A stretch of 64,000 nucleotides of DNA from Paenibacillus phoenicis (GTDB lineage Bacteria; Bacillota; Bacilli; Paenibacillales; Paenibacillaceae), in contig NZ_JAYERP010000001.1 in assembly GCF_034718895.1 (NCBI RefSeq), positions 1,736,001-1,800,000 of the forward strand, given 5' to 3'. Position numbers and translations under genes: made by a program. Below, one piece after another: positions 34,990-44,381 of the stretch. The notes beneath the pieces were generated by a model. It saw nothing but the letters and a program-made list of their open reading frames with translations. It did not search any database and had not been told where the DNA came from. Each line of letters opens with the position of its first letter. Positions within the stretch are counted from its first letter, which is position 1.

Positions 34990-35305
34990 GACAAAAAAAC
35001 TCCCGCCCCATATGGGGCGGGAGAGTTCTCACGCGTTACCACCCAATTTCCCCGCTCCTTCACAGGCTGCGGGCTCCGTTGGTCGAAATTCGACCGTCCG
35101 TTAACGCCGGACTCTACGCCATCTCCTTACCGAAGCGCTGCGCATAAAGCGCACGCTGCTCGGCTCAAAGACGGTTCCTCCCGGACCATATTCCAAAGAC
35201 GCTCCAGACCGGTTTGCAGCTCCCCCGGCTCTCTGTGGCTGGATCCAATCCTTGTACTCATCCGTTCACTGGAAAGTATTGAGGTTGAGGTTGTTCATTT
35301 CAAAC
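34990..35305 (-). ncRNA. T-box riboswitch of metS, Met specifier
   Basis: On the minus strand the T-box core GGGTGGTAACGCG (35032-35044) gives a UGGU that can pair with the ACCA end of uncharged tRNA-Met. It is followed by a strong terminator CTCCCGCCCCA/TGGGGCGGGAG (35000-35023) and seven T residues. Stem I carries an AGTA motif (GATGAGTACA) and AATATGGTCC, whose ATG (35187-35189) is the probable specifier codon. Shortage of charged Met-tRNA would allow read-through into metS. Confidence 0.93.
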
Positions 35306-35308
35306 TTT

Positions 35309-35337
35309 ATATTAAAAAAATTTCCAAACCGTGTCAA
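35309..35337 (-). promoter_or_regulatory. Sigma-A promoter of metS
   Basis: TTGACA (35332-35337), 17 bases, TAATAT (35309-35314), about 10 bases before the T-box leader begins. Confidence 0.8.
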
Positions 35338-35369
35338 GCCGCGCTGGAGTTGGTCTCGCACAAATGCGA

Positions 35370-35651
35370 TTAGGCTTGTCCGCCGCTCAGCGGAGGCGTG
35401 CCTTGCTCTCCCCCGCGCTTCTTCTCTACCTTAGGGGGAACCGGATCATAACCGCCCGGATGAAACGGCTGGCATTTCACGATCCGTTTGGCCGCCAGCC
35501 AAGACCCTTTCAGCGGGCCATGGACCTCAATCGCCTCCAAAGCATATGCCGAGCAGGTCGGATAAAACCTGCAGGTTGGCGGCTTGAGCGGCGAAATAAA
35601 CTTGCGGTACACGTGGATCGGCGCCTGAAACGTTTTGCGGACGAGCCCCAT
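35370..35651 (-). CDS. yidD: Membrane protein insertion efficiency factor YidD
   Basis: 93 residues from the ATG at 35651. Family core [34 protein letters not shown] and [18 protein letters not shown] contains the three conserved Cys. An amphipathic N-terminal part attaches to the membrane. It begins 2 bases after the zur stop (TGAGATG), after GAGGTG, so the two are probably co-translated. The usual neighbours rnpA and yidC are absent here. Confidence 0.93.
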   Translation of the reverse strand: MGLVRKTFQAPIHVYRKFISPLKPPTCRFYPTCSAYALEAIEVHGPLKGSWLAAKRIVKCQPFHPGGYDPVPPKVEKKRGGEQGTPPLSGGQA

Positions 35652-35652
35652 C

Positions 35653-36114
35653 TCAGTGCACCTCGTGTTGCTCCGGCGCGGCATCCTGCGGCTTGCCGTC
35701 CGGCCGGCAATTTTTGCAATACCCAAATACCTCAAACTTATGCTTCACAACCTGGAACTGCTCCGGCGCATCGGTCAGCGGCATCGGGCAGAAATGAATC
35801 GGATACGTCTTCTCACATTGCAAGCAGATCATATGATGGTGATGATGCCCTTCACTGCTGCAGCTGGCTCGGAACTTCAAACCGTCCTCAAATACGACCT
35901 GCTCCAACACCCCCAGCTCCTCCATCACCCGGAGGTTCCGGTACACGGTATCAAAGCTAAGGCCGCTGTATTCCTTACCCATATATTCATAGACGTCCTT
36001 AGGGGTCAAATACCCGTCCCGCTCAGCGAACAGTTTGGCCAAGCTTTTGCGTTGGTCGGTAATCCGCAGTCCCCGGCTGGACATCACTTTTATAATCTCC
36101 TCGGTCGACAGCAT
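35653..36114 (-). CDS. zur: Zinc uptake regulator Zur, Fur family
   Basis: 153 residues. Winged helix (1-80, [33 protein letters not shown]) and a dimer domain with [20 protein letters not shown] and YCKNC. The two CxxC pairs make the structural zinc site, and the HHHHH/CPM context matches B. subtilis Zur better than Fur or PerR. The ATG at 36114 follows GGGAGG. It probably represses the znu operon through the box at 25,551. Confidence 0.9.
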   Translation of the reverse strand: MLSTEEIIKVMSSRGLRITDQRKSLAKLFAERDGYLTPKDVYEYMGKEYSGLSFDTVYRNLRVMEELGVLEQVVFEDGLKFRASCSSEGHHHHHMICLQCEKTYPIHFCPMPLTDAPEQFQVVKHKFEVFGYCKNCRPDGKPQDAAPEQHEVH

Positions 36115-36216
36115 GTGACATTCCTCCCGTCTGCACCTTCGTTCCATGCGTCTCTTCTAATAATGCCCCAAATTCACAGCAGCGTCAATTCGACGGGATC
36201 CAACTCCGCGAAACGT

Positions 36217-36252
36217 AAAAAAGCCCCTTTGCCTTAAAGAAGGCAAAAGAGC
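36217..36252 (-). terminator. Terminator ending carbohydrate module 1
   Basis: GCTCTTTTGCCTT pairs with AAGGCAAAGGGGC (36223-36252), followed on the minus strand by TTTTTT, 14 bases past the stop. Confidence 0.85.
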
Positions 36253-36265
36253 GTTAGCGTCTATC

Positions 36266-37549
36266 TCAACTGTTCAAAATAAACCGGTTCCACTTCTGCT
36301 GCCAAGCGACGTCGGACCAAAAGGGATGATGAGGAGCGCAATTGGAGCAGAGCACCATGCCCCAAAAGCCGTGCTCCATCCCTTTTCGTATGGCGTATTC
36401 CGCAATAGCTTTGCCGATCGGACCTTCCTCAAATTGGGCGAACAGCGGCGTATAGCCGACATATCCTTCGCCTATAACAACCGGAATGTCGTGCTTCTCT
36501 GCCCAATCCGCGGTTTCCTGAAACCGTTCGTCCACCTTCTGCAGCATCGCCTGCTTATGTGCGCCGTAATGCTCATACAAGTATAAATCCCATTTCACCG
36601 GGTCGCACCAGTCATGGACGTACATCAGCTTTAGTCCGACCGGATTTTCATGCATTCGCCATTCCTCGCCGACGGGCAGCCGATAGTCCTCAAACGGCGG
36701 AGCATCATCTCTTAGTAGAGATCGTACCAAAGCATTAGGAAATTTAATATTCGGATTACGGATCCCTGTCTCCTCCATCAACTGCTGCAATACGCCGTTA
36801 ATATACATATGAAAATGGGCGACCTCCTCGTTACCCGGCACACTGTCTTTGGAATAGGGTTCGTTCAGCGTGTAGCAGCCGGTGATCCGAAGATCGGCAT
36901 GCTGCTCTTGTAAATAGGCAAGCGCCTCCTCCACATAAGACTTCGTATACCGGATCAGCTTGCCAAGCTGCCGGGACGGGATACCCGCCTCCAACGCCAT
37001 CTGACTCAACCGCCCAAACTCGATCTCATTATGCAATTCCACGTAAGCGATGCGGTCCCCAAGCCCAGCCGCTTTGACGAAGCGGATCAACTGATCCATC
37101 GACAAGGCCAAAGCCATAAATCGTTCCTGCGGCGGAATCGCCTGCAGCGCTTCGAATAGCTCCGGAGTTTTCAGGAAGCTTGGGCTCTGTTGATACTCCC
37201 AAGAAGATAGGATGATGAACATGTCATATTGCTTTGCCAGCGTGAACAGATTTAATAAATGCTGGTGACCATCGATTTCCGCACCACCCTTGCAATTATA
37301 CCAGCGTGTCCTGACTCCCACTGAGCCAAGATTGGAGAAGGCCAATCGCCCATGGCGCGGGCCGTCCGCCTTAAACAACAGGCAGGGCATCGCGCAGATG
37401 CGAATCGTATTGTAGCCCCTTTCCACCGCCTCCTTGAAGCATTGCTCCAAATCGTGAAACGGCTCACCCGGCATCGTCATCGTATACCAGGAGAAATCCC
37501 ACATCGTTATGGTCAGTTTGCGGGGAAGATGCGTGCTGATCTTGTACAT
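36266..37549 (-). CDS. Cellulase-like clan GH-A glycoside hydrolase, cytoplasmic
   Basis: 427 residues, no signal peptide. A TIM-barrel hydrolase: LTITMWDFSWYTMTMPGEPF at the start, AYVELHNEIEFG with an Asn-Glu acid/base pair near residue 190, and DIPVVIGEGYVGYTP with a second Glu near 380 as nucleophile candidate. Related to the cellulase-like family; substrate unknown. It is 52 bases downstream of a sugar permease and the last gene of module 1, so it probably degrades the sugar brought in by that transporter. The ATG at 37549 is spaced 6 bases from AGAGGTG. Confidence 0.8.
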   Translation of the reverse strand: MYKISTHLPRKLTITMWDFSWYTMTMPGEPFHDLEQCFKEAVERGYNTIRICAMPCLLFKADGPRHGRLAFSNLGSVGVRTRWYNCKGGAEIDGHQHLLNLFTLAKQYDMFIILSSWEYQQSPSFLKTPELFEALQAIPPQERFMALALSMDQLIRFVKAAGLGDRIAYVELHNEIEFGRLSQMALEAGIPSRQLGKLIRYTKSYVEEALAYLQEQHADLRITGCYTLNEPYSKDSVPGNEEVAHFHMYINGVLQQLMEETGIRNPNIKFPNALVRSLLRDDAPPFEDYRLPVGEEWRMHENPVGLKLMYVHDWCDPVKWDLYLYEHYGAHKQAMLQKVDERFQETADWAEKHDIPVVIGEGYVGYTPLFAQFEEGPIGKAIAEYAIRKGMEHGFWGMVLCSNCAPHHPFWSDVAWQQKWNRFILNS

Positions 37550-37601
37550 TCGATTCACCTCTTAGATTAGAAGCTTGATTCCGACGGTTCCGCTTTGCCC
37601 C

Positions 37602-38405
37602 TTATCCCTTCACGGCCCCTGAGGTAATCCCTTTAATGAATGAGCGGCTGCCAAACAGGAAGATGATCAGAACAGGCAGCGTCGACAACCCCAGCGCCGC
37701 CATTCGGGCACCATAATCGGTCCGGTGGACAAACCCCAGCGTTGAAACAAACAGCGGGATCGTATAGTTATCGCTGTTATTGATCGTAACTAACGGCAGC
37801 AAGTAGTTGTTCCATGACCAGAGAAACACCAGCGTCGCCAACGTGGCCAGCCCCGGCTTAATTAACGGGATAACGATGTTAAAGAAGATTCGCGGCTCCG
37901 ATGCCCCGTCGATCCTCGCGCATTCGATGACTTCATTTGGCACCGTGTCCTTGATAAACTGCACCATGAAAAAAGCGCCAAACGACCATGCGCTCCAAAC
38001 CAGAATGACGGAGAGAAGCGTATTGCCGAACCCCAGCGTTCTCATCTCGATGACGTAGCCAATCAAGCCAACCTGGCTGGGGACCATCATCGTAATGATA
38101 ATGAAATAGCGAAGAAAGCTCCTCAGCTTAAATTGGTATTTAGCTACCGCATAACCGATCATCGTAGCGGTGAAAACGCCGATAAAAACTGCGGATACCG
38201 AAACGATCATACTGTTCAAGTAAACCTGTACGAAGTTGGTCTTAAACACGGTTTTCAAGTTTTCCAGCAAATAATCGGAAGGAATCAACGGCAGGCCTTT
38301 GAAAATGTCTTCAGAATAATACGTCGACATCATCAACATCACATAAAAAGGGAACAGCGAAGCGAGGGTAACTAGGCTGAGAAACGCCCATTTTACGATC
38401 TTCAT
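37602..38405 (-). CDS. Carbohydrate ABC transporter permease, MalG type (module 1)
   Basis: 267 residues with six membrane segments and the EAA-loop motif ECARIDGASEPRIFFNIVIPLIKPG (read as two parts, ECARIDGASEP and VIPLIKPGL) that contacts the ATPase. The C-terminus SFIKGITSGAVKG is typical of CUT1 permeases. The start codon overlaps the upstream permease stop by 4 bases (ATGA), so translation is coupled. Confidence 0.93.
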   Translation of the reverse strand: MKIVKWAFLSLVTLASLFPFYVMLMMSTYYSEDIFKGLPLIPSDYLLENLKTVFKTNFVQVYLNSMIVSVSAVFIGVFTATMIGYAVAKYQFKLRSFLRYFIIITMMVPSQVGLIGYVIEMRTLGFGNTLLSVILVWSAWSFGAFFMVQFIKDTVPNEVIECARIDGASEPRIFFNIVIPLIKPGLATLATLVFLWSWNNYLLPLVTINNSDNYTIPLFVSTLGFVHRTDYGARMAALGLSTLPVLIIFLFGSRSFIKGITSGAVKG

Positions 38406-39340
38406 TCCTGATCCCCCTTCCCCATGGAGAGCTTATAGCTGGCGATTGAGAAAACAACGATCAGCATGAACAAGGCATAAGCGATCGTCGCACCATACCC
38501 AAAACGAACATTCATAAACGAATCGTTGACGAACTTCCAGATGATCGTCAGCGCCGCATTGTCCGGTCCGCCAACCTGGCTAGCCGTCCAGCCGCCGTAC
38601 AACAGCTTCGGCTCGTCAAACAACTGCAGGCTTCCGATGATTGAAGTAACAATGAGGAACACGGAGATATTTCTAAGCAGCGGCAGCGTAATGCGGGTGA
38701 AGGTATGAAGCGCTGTTGCTCCATCCACCTTCGCTGCCTCGTAGACATCTTGGGAAATGGCCGTCATCCCCGCTAAATAGATTGCGATAAAGTAACCCAA
38801 ATTCCGCCACACGATCATAATTGCGATGATGATCCGGGACAGCCAGGGGTCCTGTAACCAGTAGATCCCGTCCTTAAGCAAGCCCATCTTTACGAATAAG
38901 GCGTTGATGATCCCTGTCTGCCAGTCAAACATAAAGGAGAAAATGAAGCCTATGGCGACAGGCGTAGTAATATAAGGCAGAAAATTCGCCGTTTGAAAAA
39001 ACATACGCCCGTTGACCATGTTAAAAATGAGATAAGCCAGAAGCATGCCGGATAAGATCAGGGTCGGTAACGACATCAGCATGATGACGACCGTGTTGTA
39101 AATCGATTTGTAAAACAACGGATCTTTTGTAAACAGCGTCACATAATTGCTGAATCCGACAAACCGTTTCTCGCTGACACCGTTCCACTCGTGAAAACTG
39201 AGGAAAAACGAATATACGACCGGATAAAACTGAAACGCCAAATACAGAAGCACGAACGGAAGCGAAAACAAGTATGGCCACAGCCGAAGTCCAAGCCGCT
39301 TCCTCGGCTTGCTGTTGACGACCGTTTGGGCATTCATCAT
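38402..39340 (-). CDS. Carbohydrate ABC transporter permease, MalF type (module 1)
   Basis: 312 residues, six membrane segments, EAA loop YEAAKVDGATALHTFTRITL. GGGGGACC precedes two adjacent ATG codons. It follows the binding-protein gene after a 69-base gap that carries a strong hairpin. Confidence 0.93.
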   Translation of the reverse strand: MMNAQTVVNSKPRKRLGLRLWPYLFSLPFVLLYLAFQFYPVVYSFFLSFHEWNGVSEKRFVGFSNYVTLFTKDPLFYKSIYNTVVIMLMSLPTLILSGMLLAYLIFNMVNGRMFFQTANFLPYITTPVAIGFIFSFMFDWQTGIINALFVKMGLLKDGIYWLQDPWLSRIIIAIMIVWRNLGYFIAIYLAGMTAISQDVYEAAKVDGATALHTFTRITLPLLRNISVFLIVTSIIGSLQLFDEPKLLYGGWTASQVGGPDNAALTIIWKFVNDSFMNVRFGYGATIAYALFMLIVVFSIASYKLSMGKGDQE

Positions 39341-39367
39341 GGTTGGTCCCCCTTTCAGGAATCAGTT

Positions 39368-39395
39368 GGGGTGAGAAACGAGACGCTCTCACCCC
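39368..39395 (-). other. Hairpin between binding-protein and permease genes (module 1)
   Basis: A 9-bp stem, GGGGTGAGA/TCTCACCCC, with a 10-base loop and no T-run. Such hairpins often protect the upstream binding-protein message and lower permease output. Confidence 0.65.
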
Positions 39396-39409
39396 GGCAA
39401 TCCTCCCGA

Positions 39410-40804
39410 TTAGTTAATCGTTGCCTCAGGGGCCTGATTTTTGACAGCTTCCTTGAATTGCTCCAGAGCGCCGTCCACACCGATGCTCGTATCCTTCATC
39501 CACAGCGGGAATAGCGAATTAAACGCCGTCTGCACAATCGAATCGTATTTCGTTTGGGTCGATCCCGTCACTTCTGGCACGATGTCGTCGTAGAACGTCA
39601 AGCTCAGGTTTTGATTAAAGAACTGATCCAGCTCGGTTCCTGCCTCAAGCCAATCGCGATGCTCTTCGAAGAAGCTCTTGATCCCTGGCATATTCCCCAG
39701 CTTCTTGTAGTTCGTTTCCATCCCTTCGGTGGACAAATAACAGAAGTAAATGTAAGCCCAGGCCGCTTCCTTGTTCTTGCTGTTCTTATAGACACTGACA
39801 GAGGTTCCTCCGTACGTGAAGCCGCCTTCAGGCGCGGCCATCAAGCCCCAACGCCCGATGCCGTCCGGATCATTAGCCTGCACATTCCATTTGGGACTCC
39901 ACGGCGCCATCGGGTAGAAAATATTATCGCCTTTCGCAAACGACGCGTTCCATCCCGGGGTATACCCCTCGTATTTGCCAAGAATTCCGGCGTCCCGCAT
40001 GGCGAACAGCTTCTCGAACGGCGCCTTCATTCGCTCCGTCAACTCAATCGTGGATCCATTAATGTATGGCTGTTCGGTCTGCCCTTTCAACACGCGGTAG
40101 GCGTCGTCGAAACTGGCGATCATCGTAACCGCACCGCCGCTTTTTTGTTTGACTTCGATCCCTTTTTGGATGAAGGCATTCCAATCCGGCAACAGCTTGG
40201 ACAATTCGTCTGGATCGTCGGTGCCCAGGTATTCCTTGGCCAGGTCTCTCCGGTACCCGAGTCCAGCCGGTGTAATCGATTGATCGACGCCAACCAGCTC
40301 GCCTTTGGTGTTCGAGAGAAGCGGCGGCAAATAATCCAGCAGCTGGTCCTTGGAGAAGTGATAAGGAGCTTGCTCCAGATTGTCGAGCACATCGAGATCA
40401 AACAACTGCCCGCGGAAGTTCATTTCGCCCAATATGACATCAGGCACCTCAGAGCCGGATGCAATCCCGCTTTGCAGCTTTTGCATATAATCGTTATTGT
40501 TGACGACGGTGTATTTCACTTTGATATTCGGGAAGACTTTGTTGAATTCCGGCACCATCGTGGTCAGGAAGGCTTCATCCCAATCCCATACGACGATTTC
40601 TCCTTCAATGTTTGTGGGAATCCCGCCGAGTGAAGGAGCTTCCCCTTCGGCGTTGGACGAAGTCCCACCCGAATTCGACGGTGGCTCACTTGTGTTCCGA
40701 TTGGCGGCAGAATCATTCTTCGCGCAACCAGCCAATACCGCCGCGATCATCATCGCCAACACCAAGAGCGTCACCCAACTCTTTTTCAGACGCTTGTTCT
40801 TCAT
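39410..40804 (-). CDS. Sugar-binding lipoprotein of ABC transporter (module 1)
   Basis: 464 residues. Lipoprotein signal (MIAAVLAGCAKN) followed by a Ser/Asn/Gly-rich linker and a CUT1-type type 1 solute-binding domain (GEIVVWDWDEAFLTTMVPEF, then GTSVSVYKNSKNKEAAWAYI). First gene of the transporter set; the ligand cannot be told from sequence. A catabolite box lies in its leader. Confidence 0.92.
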   Translation of the reverse strand: MKNKRLKKSWVTLLVLAMMIAAVLAGCAKNDSAANRNTSEPPSNSGGTSSNAEGEAPSLGGIPTNIEGEIVVWDWDEAFLTTMVPEFNKVFPNIKVKYTVVNNNDYMQKLQSGIASGSEVPDVILGEMNFRGQLFDLDVLDNLEQAPYHFSKDQLLDYLPPLLSNTKGELVGVDQSITPAGLGYRRDLAKEYLGTDDPDELSKLLPDWNAFIQKGIEVKQKSGGAVTMIASFDDAYRVLKGQTEQPYINGSTIELTERMKAPFEKLFAMRDAGILGKYEGYTPGWNASFAKGDNIFYPMAPWSPKWNVQANDPDGIGRWGLMAAPEGGFTYGGTSVSVYKNSKNKEAAWAYIYFCYLSTEGMETNYKKLGNMPGIKSFFEEHRDWLEAGTELDQFFNQNLSLTFYDDIVPEVTGSTQTKYDSIVQTAFNSLFPLWMKDTSIGVDGALEQFKEAVKNQAPEATIN

Positions 40805-40828
40805 ATTTAACCCCTCCCACAGTCTGTT

Positions 40829-40842
40829 TGTATCCGCTTACA
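40829..40842. promoter_or_regulatory. Possible cre site (CcpA) upstream of the module 1 binding protein
   Basis: TGTATCCGCTTACA fits the cre consensus TGWNANCGNTNWCA with one mismatch, 25 bases before the gene. Carbon catabolite repression of sugar uptake would be expected. Confidence 0.5.
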
Positions 40843-40879
40843 CCGTGATCTTATCATCGCTAGCGATGGGGTTAAAATC

Positions 40880-42643
40880 TCACAACCCGGTTATTTTACG
40901 CATAAATCGGCTGTCTTCCGCGGTGGAGTCCCCGTCCTCGATGGTGAAAGGGAGGCGAATCCTTACTTCCGTTCCTTCGCCCGGAAAGCTCTTGATCTCG
41001 AGGCCTGCCTGCACACCATAGTGAAAATTCAGGCGTTCGCGAATATTTGTAAGTCCGATTCCCGTGGAGGCATTCTGGATTGGCAGTACCGTTTGGGATG
41101 TGCTGATACCGATGCCGTTGTCGAGGACGGACACCTCGATAAACCGATCCGATCTCCGTGCAGAGATCCCGATCCAACCTTGCCGTTCGGAGGGGAATAT
41201 CCCATGATAAAGCGCGTTTTCAATAAGCGGCTGCAGCATCATCCTTAGGACCATGCAGGGCAAAAGCTCTTCCTGAATGTCCCATTCGATTCGAAAACGT
41301 CCGGGATAACGGCAGTCCTGGATGGCAGCGTATTTATTCACCAGTTCTATTTCATCCTCCAGGGTCGTAAACCAGGCATCATCGCCGATTTTGATCGTGT
41401 TTTGCAAGAGATGGATCAACGAGGCGGTCATGTCGGCCACCTCCTTCGTCCGCCCTGCATGTGCTAAATAAATTACGGTATTTAACGTGTTATAAATAAA
41501 ATGAGGGTTCATCTGCGACAACAAGAGCTGGATCTGCATGTTGCGTTTTTCCTTCTGTTCTTGCACGAGCGATTCGATCAGCGATTTCAAATCCTTCATC
41601 ATCCGGTTAAATCCAAGCCCCAGCAGCTCCATTTCGTCTCCGCTTCGGATCTGCAATTCGATATTCAAATCGCCTGCGGACACTCGTTTCATCGCTCGGA
41701 CCAGCTTCGAGATCGGCCGGGTCAGTTGCACGAGCAGAGGAAGCAGGATCATCATCACCACGATGAGGCTTACGGCCACAATCAGCGTGTAATAGAGCAA
41801 CAGCTTGTTAACCCGCTCGTACAAGCGTGATTTGGAGATCACCGCAACTTGTCTCCAGTCCTCCTCCACGGAATCATCAACAATTTCGATATATTTTCCC
41901 CCTTCCGAATCGGTATCGGTCCAACGAGTCTCTCCGGGGTTGCTGTCGAACAATGGAACGCCGTCCTGATTTAGTAGAAGCAGACGTTCGAAATCCTTAT
42001 TGCTCTGTTCAAATAAGCTCGCCAGATCTTTTTGATTGAAATCCAGCACGAGGTAATACCGCTCGTCGCCATCGTCCTTAAAGTTCCTGTAATTTACGAC
42101 ATAACTGATCACCTGTTGCCGACGGTTGAGAAAAATAAAATCATGCGGATCCGAAAAACGCGATTCGCTGCGTCCCATCCGGTAATCGGCAAACCAAGCC
42201 TGATTCAGATAGTCTTTGTAGTAGCTGTCATACCCTTGGTAATTGGAAAACACCTCGCCGTCCGGCCGGATAATCATCACGTTTAACAAGCTAGAGTTCA
42301 TGACGGGAAACAGCTTCAGCTTCTCTCTAACCTTATTTTTCTTGAAGTAGCTCTGCTCGTACGTATCGTTTGGATCTTTGACCATCAACGCATTCACCTC
42401 GGAATCGCTGATGATATATTCCGCGGTTTCACGTAATTGCTCCTGCATACGATTGATGAAAGAAGATGTCTGTTCCAGTTTCGTCGTATTGTCTCGGACG
42501 GCTTGTTCCCGCATGATATCCTTGACATACGAATAAGTGACCCAACTGCTGGCCAATAGTGACGAGGATAGGATCAGAGCGCATACGGCAATAATTTTGG
42601 TGCGGATCCGAGCACGCATTTTAAATCCGGATAAGTTACTCAT
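40880..42643 (-). CDS. YesM-type sensor histidine kinase (module 1)
   Basis: 587 residues. Two membrane segments (about 15-37 and 285-310) enclose an extracellular dCache-like sensor. A HAMP domain follows (about 310-365), then the HisKA-like QLLLSQMNPHFIYNTLNTVI with the phospho-accepting His, and an HATPase domain (LQPLIENALYHG, DNGIGI). It overlaps the response-regulator gene by 8 bases. The pair probably senses an extracellular sugar and switches on the adjacent transporter. Confidence 0.93.
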   Translation of the reverse strand: MSNLSGFKMRARIRTKIIAVCALILSSSLLASSWVTYSYVKDIMREQAVRDNTTKLEQTSSFINRMQEQLRETAEYIISDSEVNALMVKDPNDTYEQSYFKKNKVREKLKLFPVMNSSLLNVMIIRPDGEVFSNYQGYDSYYKDYLNQAWFADYRMGRSESRFSDPHDFIFLNRRQQVISYVVNYRNFKDDGDERYYLVLDFNQKDLASLFEQSNKDFERLLLLNQDGVPLFDSNPGETRWTDTDSEGGKYIEIVDDSVEEDWRQVAVISKSRLYERVNKLLLYYTLIVAVSLIVVMMILLPLLVQLTRPISKLVRAMKRVSAGDLNIELQIRSGDEMELLGLGFNRMMKDLKSLIESLVQEQKEKRNMQIQLLLSQMNPHFIYNTLNTVIYLAHAGRTKEVADMTASLIHLLQNTIKIGDDAWFTTLEDEIELVNKYAAIQDCRYPGRFRIEWDIQEELLPCMVLRMMLQPLIENALYHGIFPSERQGWIGISARRSDRFIEVSVLDNGIGISTSQTVLPIQNASTGIGLTNIRERLNFHYGVQAGLEIKSFPGEGTEVRIRLPFTIEDGDSTAEDSRFMRKITGL

Positions 42644-44228
42644 CGTGATATTGCTTCCTTTCCGAATACTCCAGAGGATGCTGTCCGGTCACACGTTGAA
42701 ACACTTTACTGAAATAATGGCTATTGCGGTAACCCACTTTTTCCGCCACCTCATACAACTTGTATTGCCCTGTCGCCAAGTAACGCTTGGCTTTCTCCAT
42801 GCGAACCTCCGTTAAATAGTCCAGGATCGTACGGCCGGTTTCGTTTTTGAAGCAATGCCGCAAATGATCGCCGCTGATTGCGAGATGCGCGGCAATTTTT
42901 TCGGTGCTTAAATCTTTGGCATAATGCCGGTTAATGTATTGGATCGCTTTCCTGACCTTCGCTGAATAGACGTCCCTGTGCTCGTCCTCCATCGCGGCTC
43001 GGAACTGGTTTTTAAACCAACGCGCAATGCCGGACACCGAAGTCCAATCATCAGAACCCTCAATCTCCCTGTACGGTTCATCGCGAAAAGCAGACCTTCC
43101 CTTGCTCATGCGAAGCCGATCCAGCTCCTTGGACAATTCATTACAGAGCATCCGCAATTCCTCAAGTCGGGCCATTTTCTTGACGAGGGTAAACATGGCG
43201 TCGATCTCCTCTTCGACTTCGGCAAGGCGATGCTCCTCCGTATAATGACGTAGTCGGTGGATCCACGCTTCCCAATCTGTCTCTTGGCTATCCGCTGCTG
43301 AGATGGTGCCTTCCTTTTCTTCGGAATACATCAGCACGCTGTCCATCCCAGTAAAAATACGCAGATCCAGCGCCCTATCCGCCCACGCCGCGGCAGCGAA
43401 CAGCCCCGTTGCCTCCTGAAACACGGACGAGCACGCGACGGATACCGTTCCCCCTATAGAAGAAACATGCTCGGAATACGCTTGTTTCAAATGCGCGCTC
43501 CACTGAAAAAGTTCCTCATGCAGCTGCCTTCGGCTGACCATGCCGTCAAATCCAAGCAAAACGCCGATCCGGGTTCCCTCCGCCGCAATGGTAAACGTCT
43601 CAATCCAACGATATTTCGTTCCGTCCTCGACCCCCCATGGCATCTGAATCCCCGTATCTCGTGTGACCATAGGTCGACCCACTGCCGGATAAGGGGTATC
43701 GAACTCTAAAGCGATGTACACATACTGGGATCCAAACGAGGCCATATAGTTAGCAAGCGCTTTCAATTCTTCGTTTGAAAGTTCTTTTCCTGCCTTCGCC
43801 TGCTCAAGCAATGTCTTGCTCATTTTTCTTTGGATTGCCTTATCCTTATCGATGGTATCCCGGAGCTTCTCCAGTTCCAGCGTTAAGGTCTCCGGCGTTA
43901 ATTCGTGCTTGACCCAGTAATCATGTACGCCAATCCGCAGTGACTGTTTTACGTATTCGAATTCCTTATAGGAGGTAAGAATCACGATCTTGGCTTGACT
44001 CCCGGCTTCCGCCAGCCTCTCGCTCAGGATCAAGCCATCCATGCCAGGCATCCGAATATCCACAAAAATCAGATCCGGTTTCAGCTTGGCCGCCAATTCC
44101 AACCCTTTCCGCGGATGAACGGTTTCTCCGGCTACGGTAAACCCTAGGCCTTCCCAATGGACCAAACGCTTCAAGTGCTCGATGGCCAAAATCTCATCGT
44201 CGACAATCATCACCTTCAGGTGGTTCAT
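42636..44228 (-). CDS. YesN-type response regulator with AraC DNA-binding domain (module 1)
   Basis: 530 residues from the ATG at 44228, which follows GGAGGGGG. An N-terminal receiver (IVDDEILAIEHL, phospho-acceptor Asp in LIFVDIRMPG, Lys in ILTSYKEFEY), a long central region and a C-terminal AraC domain (AIQYINRHYAKDLSTEKIA, then VAEKVGYRNSHYFSKVFQR). The 20 extra codons upstream in frame are not used. Confidence 0.93.
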   Translation of the reverse strand: MNHLKVMIVDDEILAIEHLKRLVHWEGLGFTVAGETVHPRKGLELAAKLKPDLIFVDIRMPGMDGLILSERLAEAGSQAKIVILTSYKEFEYVKQSLRIGVHDYWVKHELTPETLTLELEKLRDTIDKDKAIQRKMSKTLLEQAKAGKELSNEELKALANYMASFGSQYVYIALEFDTPYPAVGRPMVTRDTGIQMPWGVEDGTKYRWIETFTIAAEGTRIGVLLGFDGMVSRRQLHEELFQWSAHLKQAYSEHVSSIGGTVSVACSSVFQEATGLFAAAAWADRALDLRIFTGMDSVLMYSEEKEGTISAADSQETDWEAWIHRLRHYTEEHRLAEVEEEIDAMFTLVKKMARLEELRMLCNELSKELDRLRMSKGRSAFRDEPYREIEGSDDWTSVSGIARWFKNQFRAAMEDEHRDVYSAKVRKAIQYINRHYAKDLSTEKIAAHLAISGDHLRHCFKNETGRTILDYLTEVRMEKAKRYLATGQYKLYEVAEKVGYRNSHYFSKVFQRVTGQHPLEYSERKQYHDE

Positions 44229-44331
44229 AATTACCCCCTCCTTTTCCTTGCTTTCTTTCAACTTACAGGAGAAAGCGAATTCGCACAATTGATTTCATGC
44301 GCAACTTGATGGAGGATCTACTGTTTTTGGA

Positions 44332-44366
44332 CGCAAAAAAAGCACGGCGCTCTCGCGCCGTGCTTT
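44332..44366 (-). terminator. Terminator of the 730-residue secreted protein gene
   Basis: A perfect 12-bp stem AAAGCACGGCGC/GCGCCGTGCTTT around TCTC, followed by further T residues on the minus strand. Confidence 0.88.
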
Positions 44367-44381
44367 AAAGTACATTTCTGT

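Noticed and set aside
36266..44228. A missing ATPase gene hidden within sugar module 1
   Set aside because: No Walker A or LSGGQ motif occurs in any frame of the module; use of a shared ATPase encoded elsewhere is the simpler reading.
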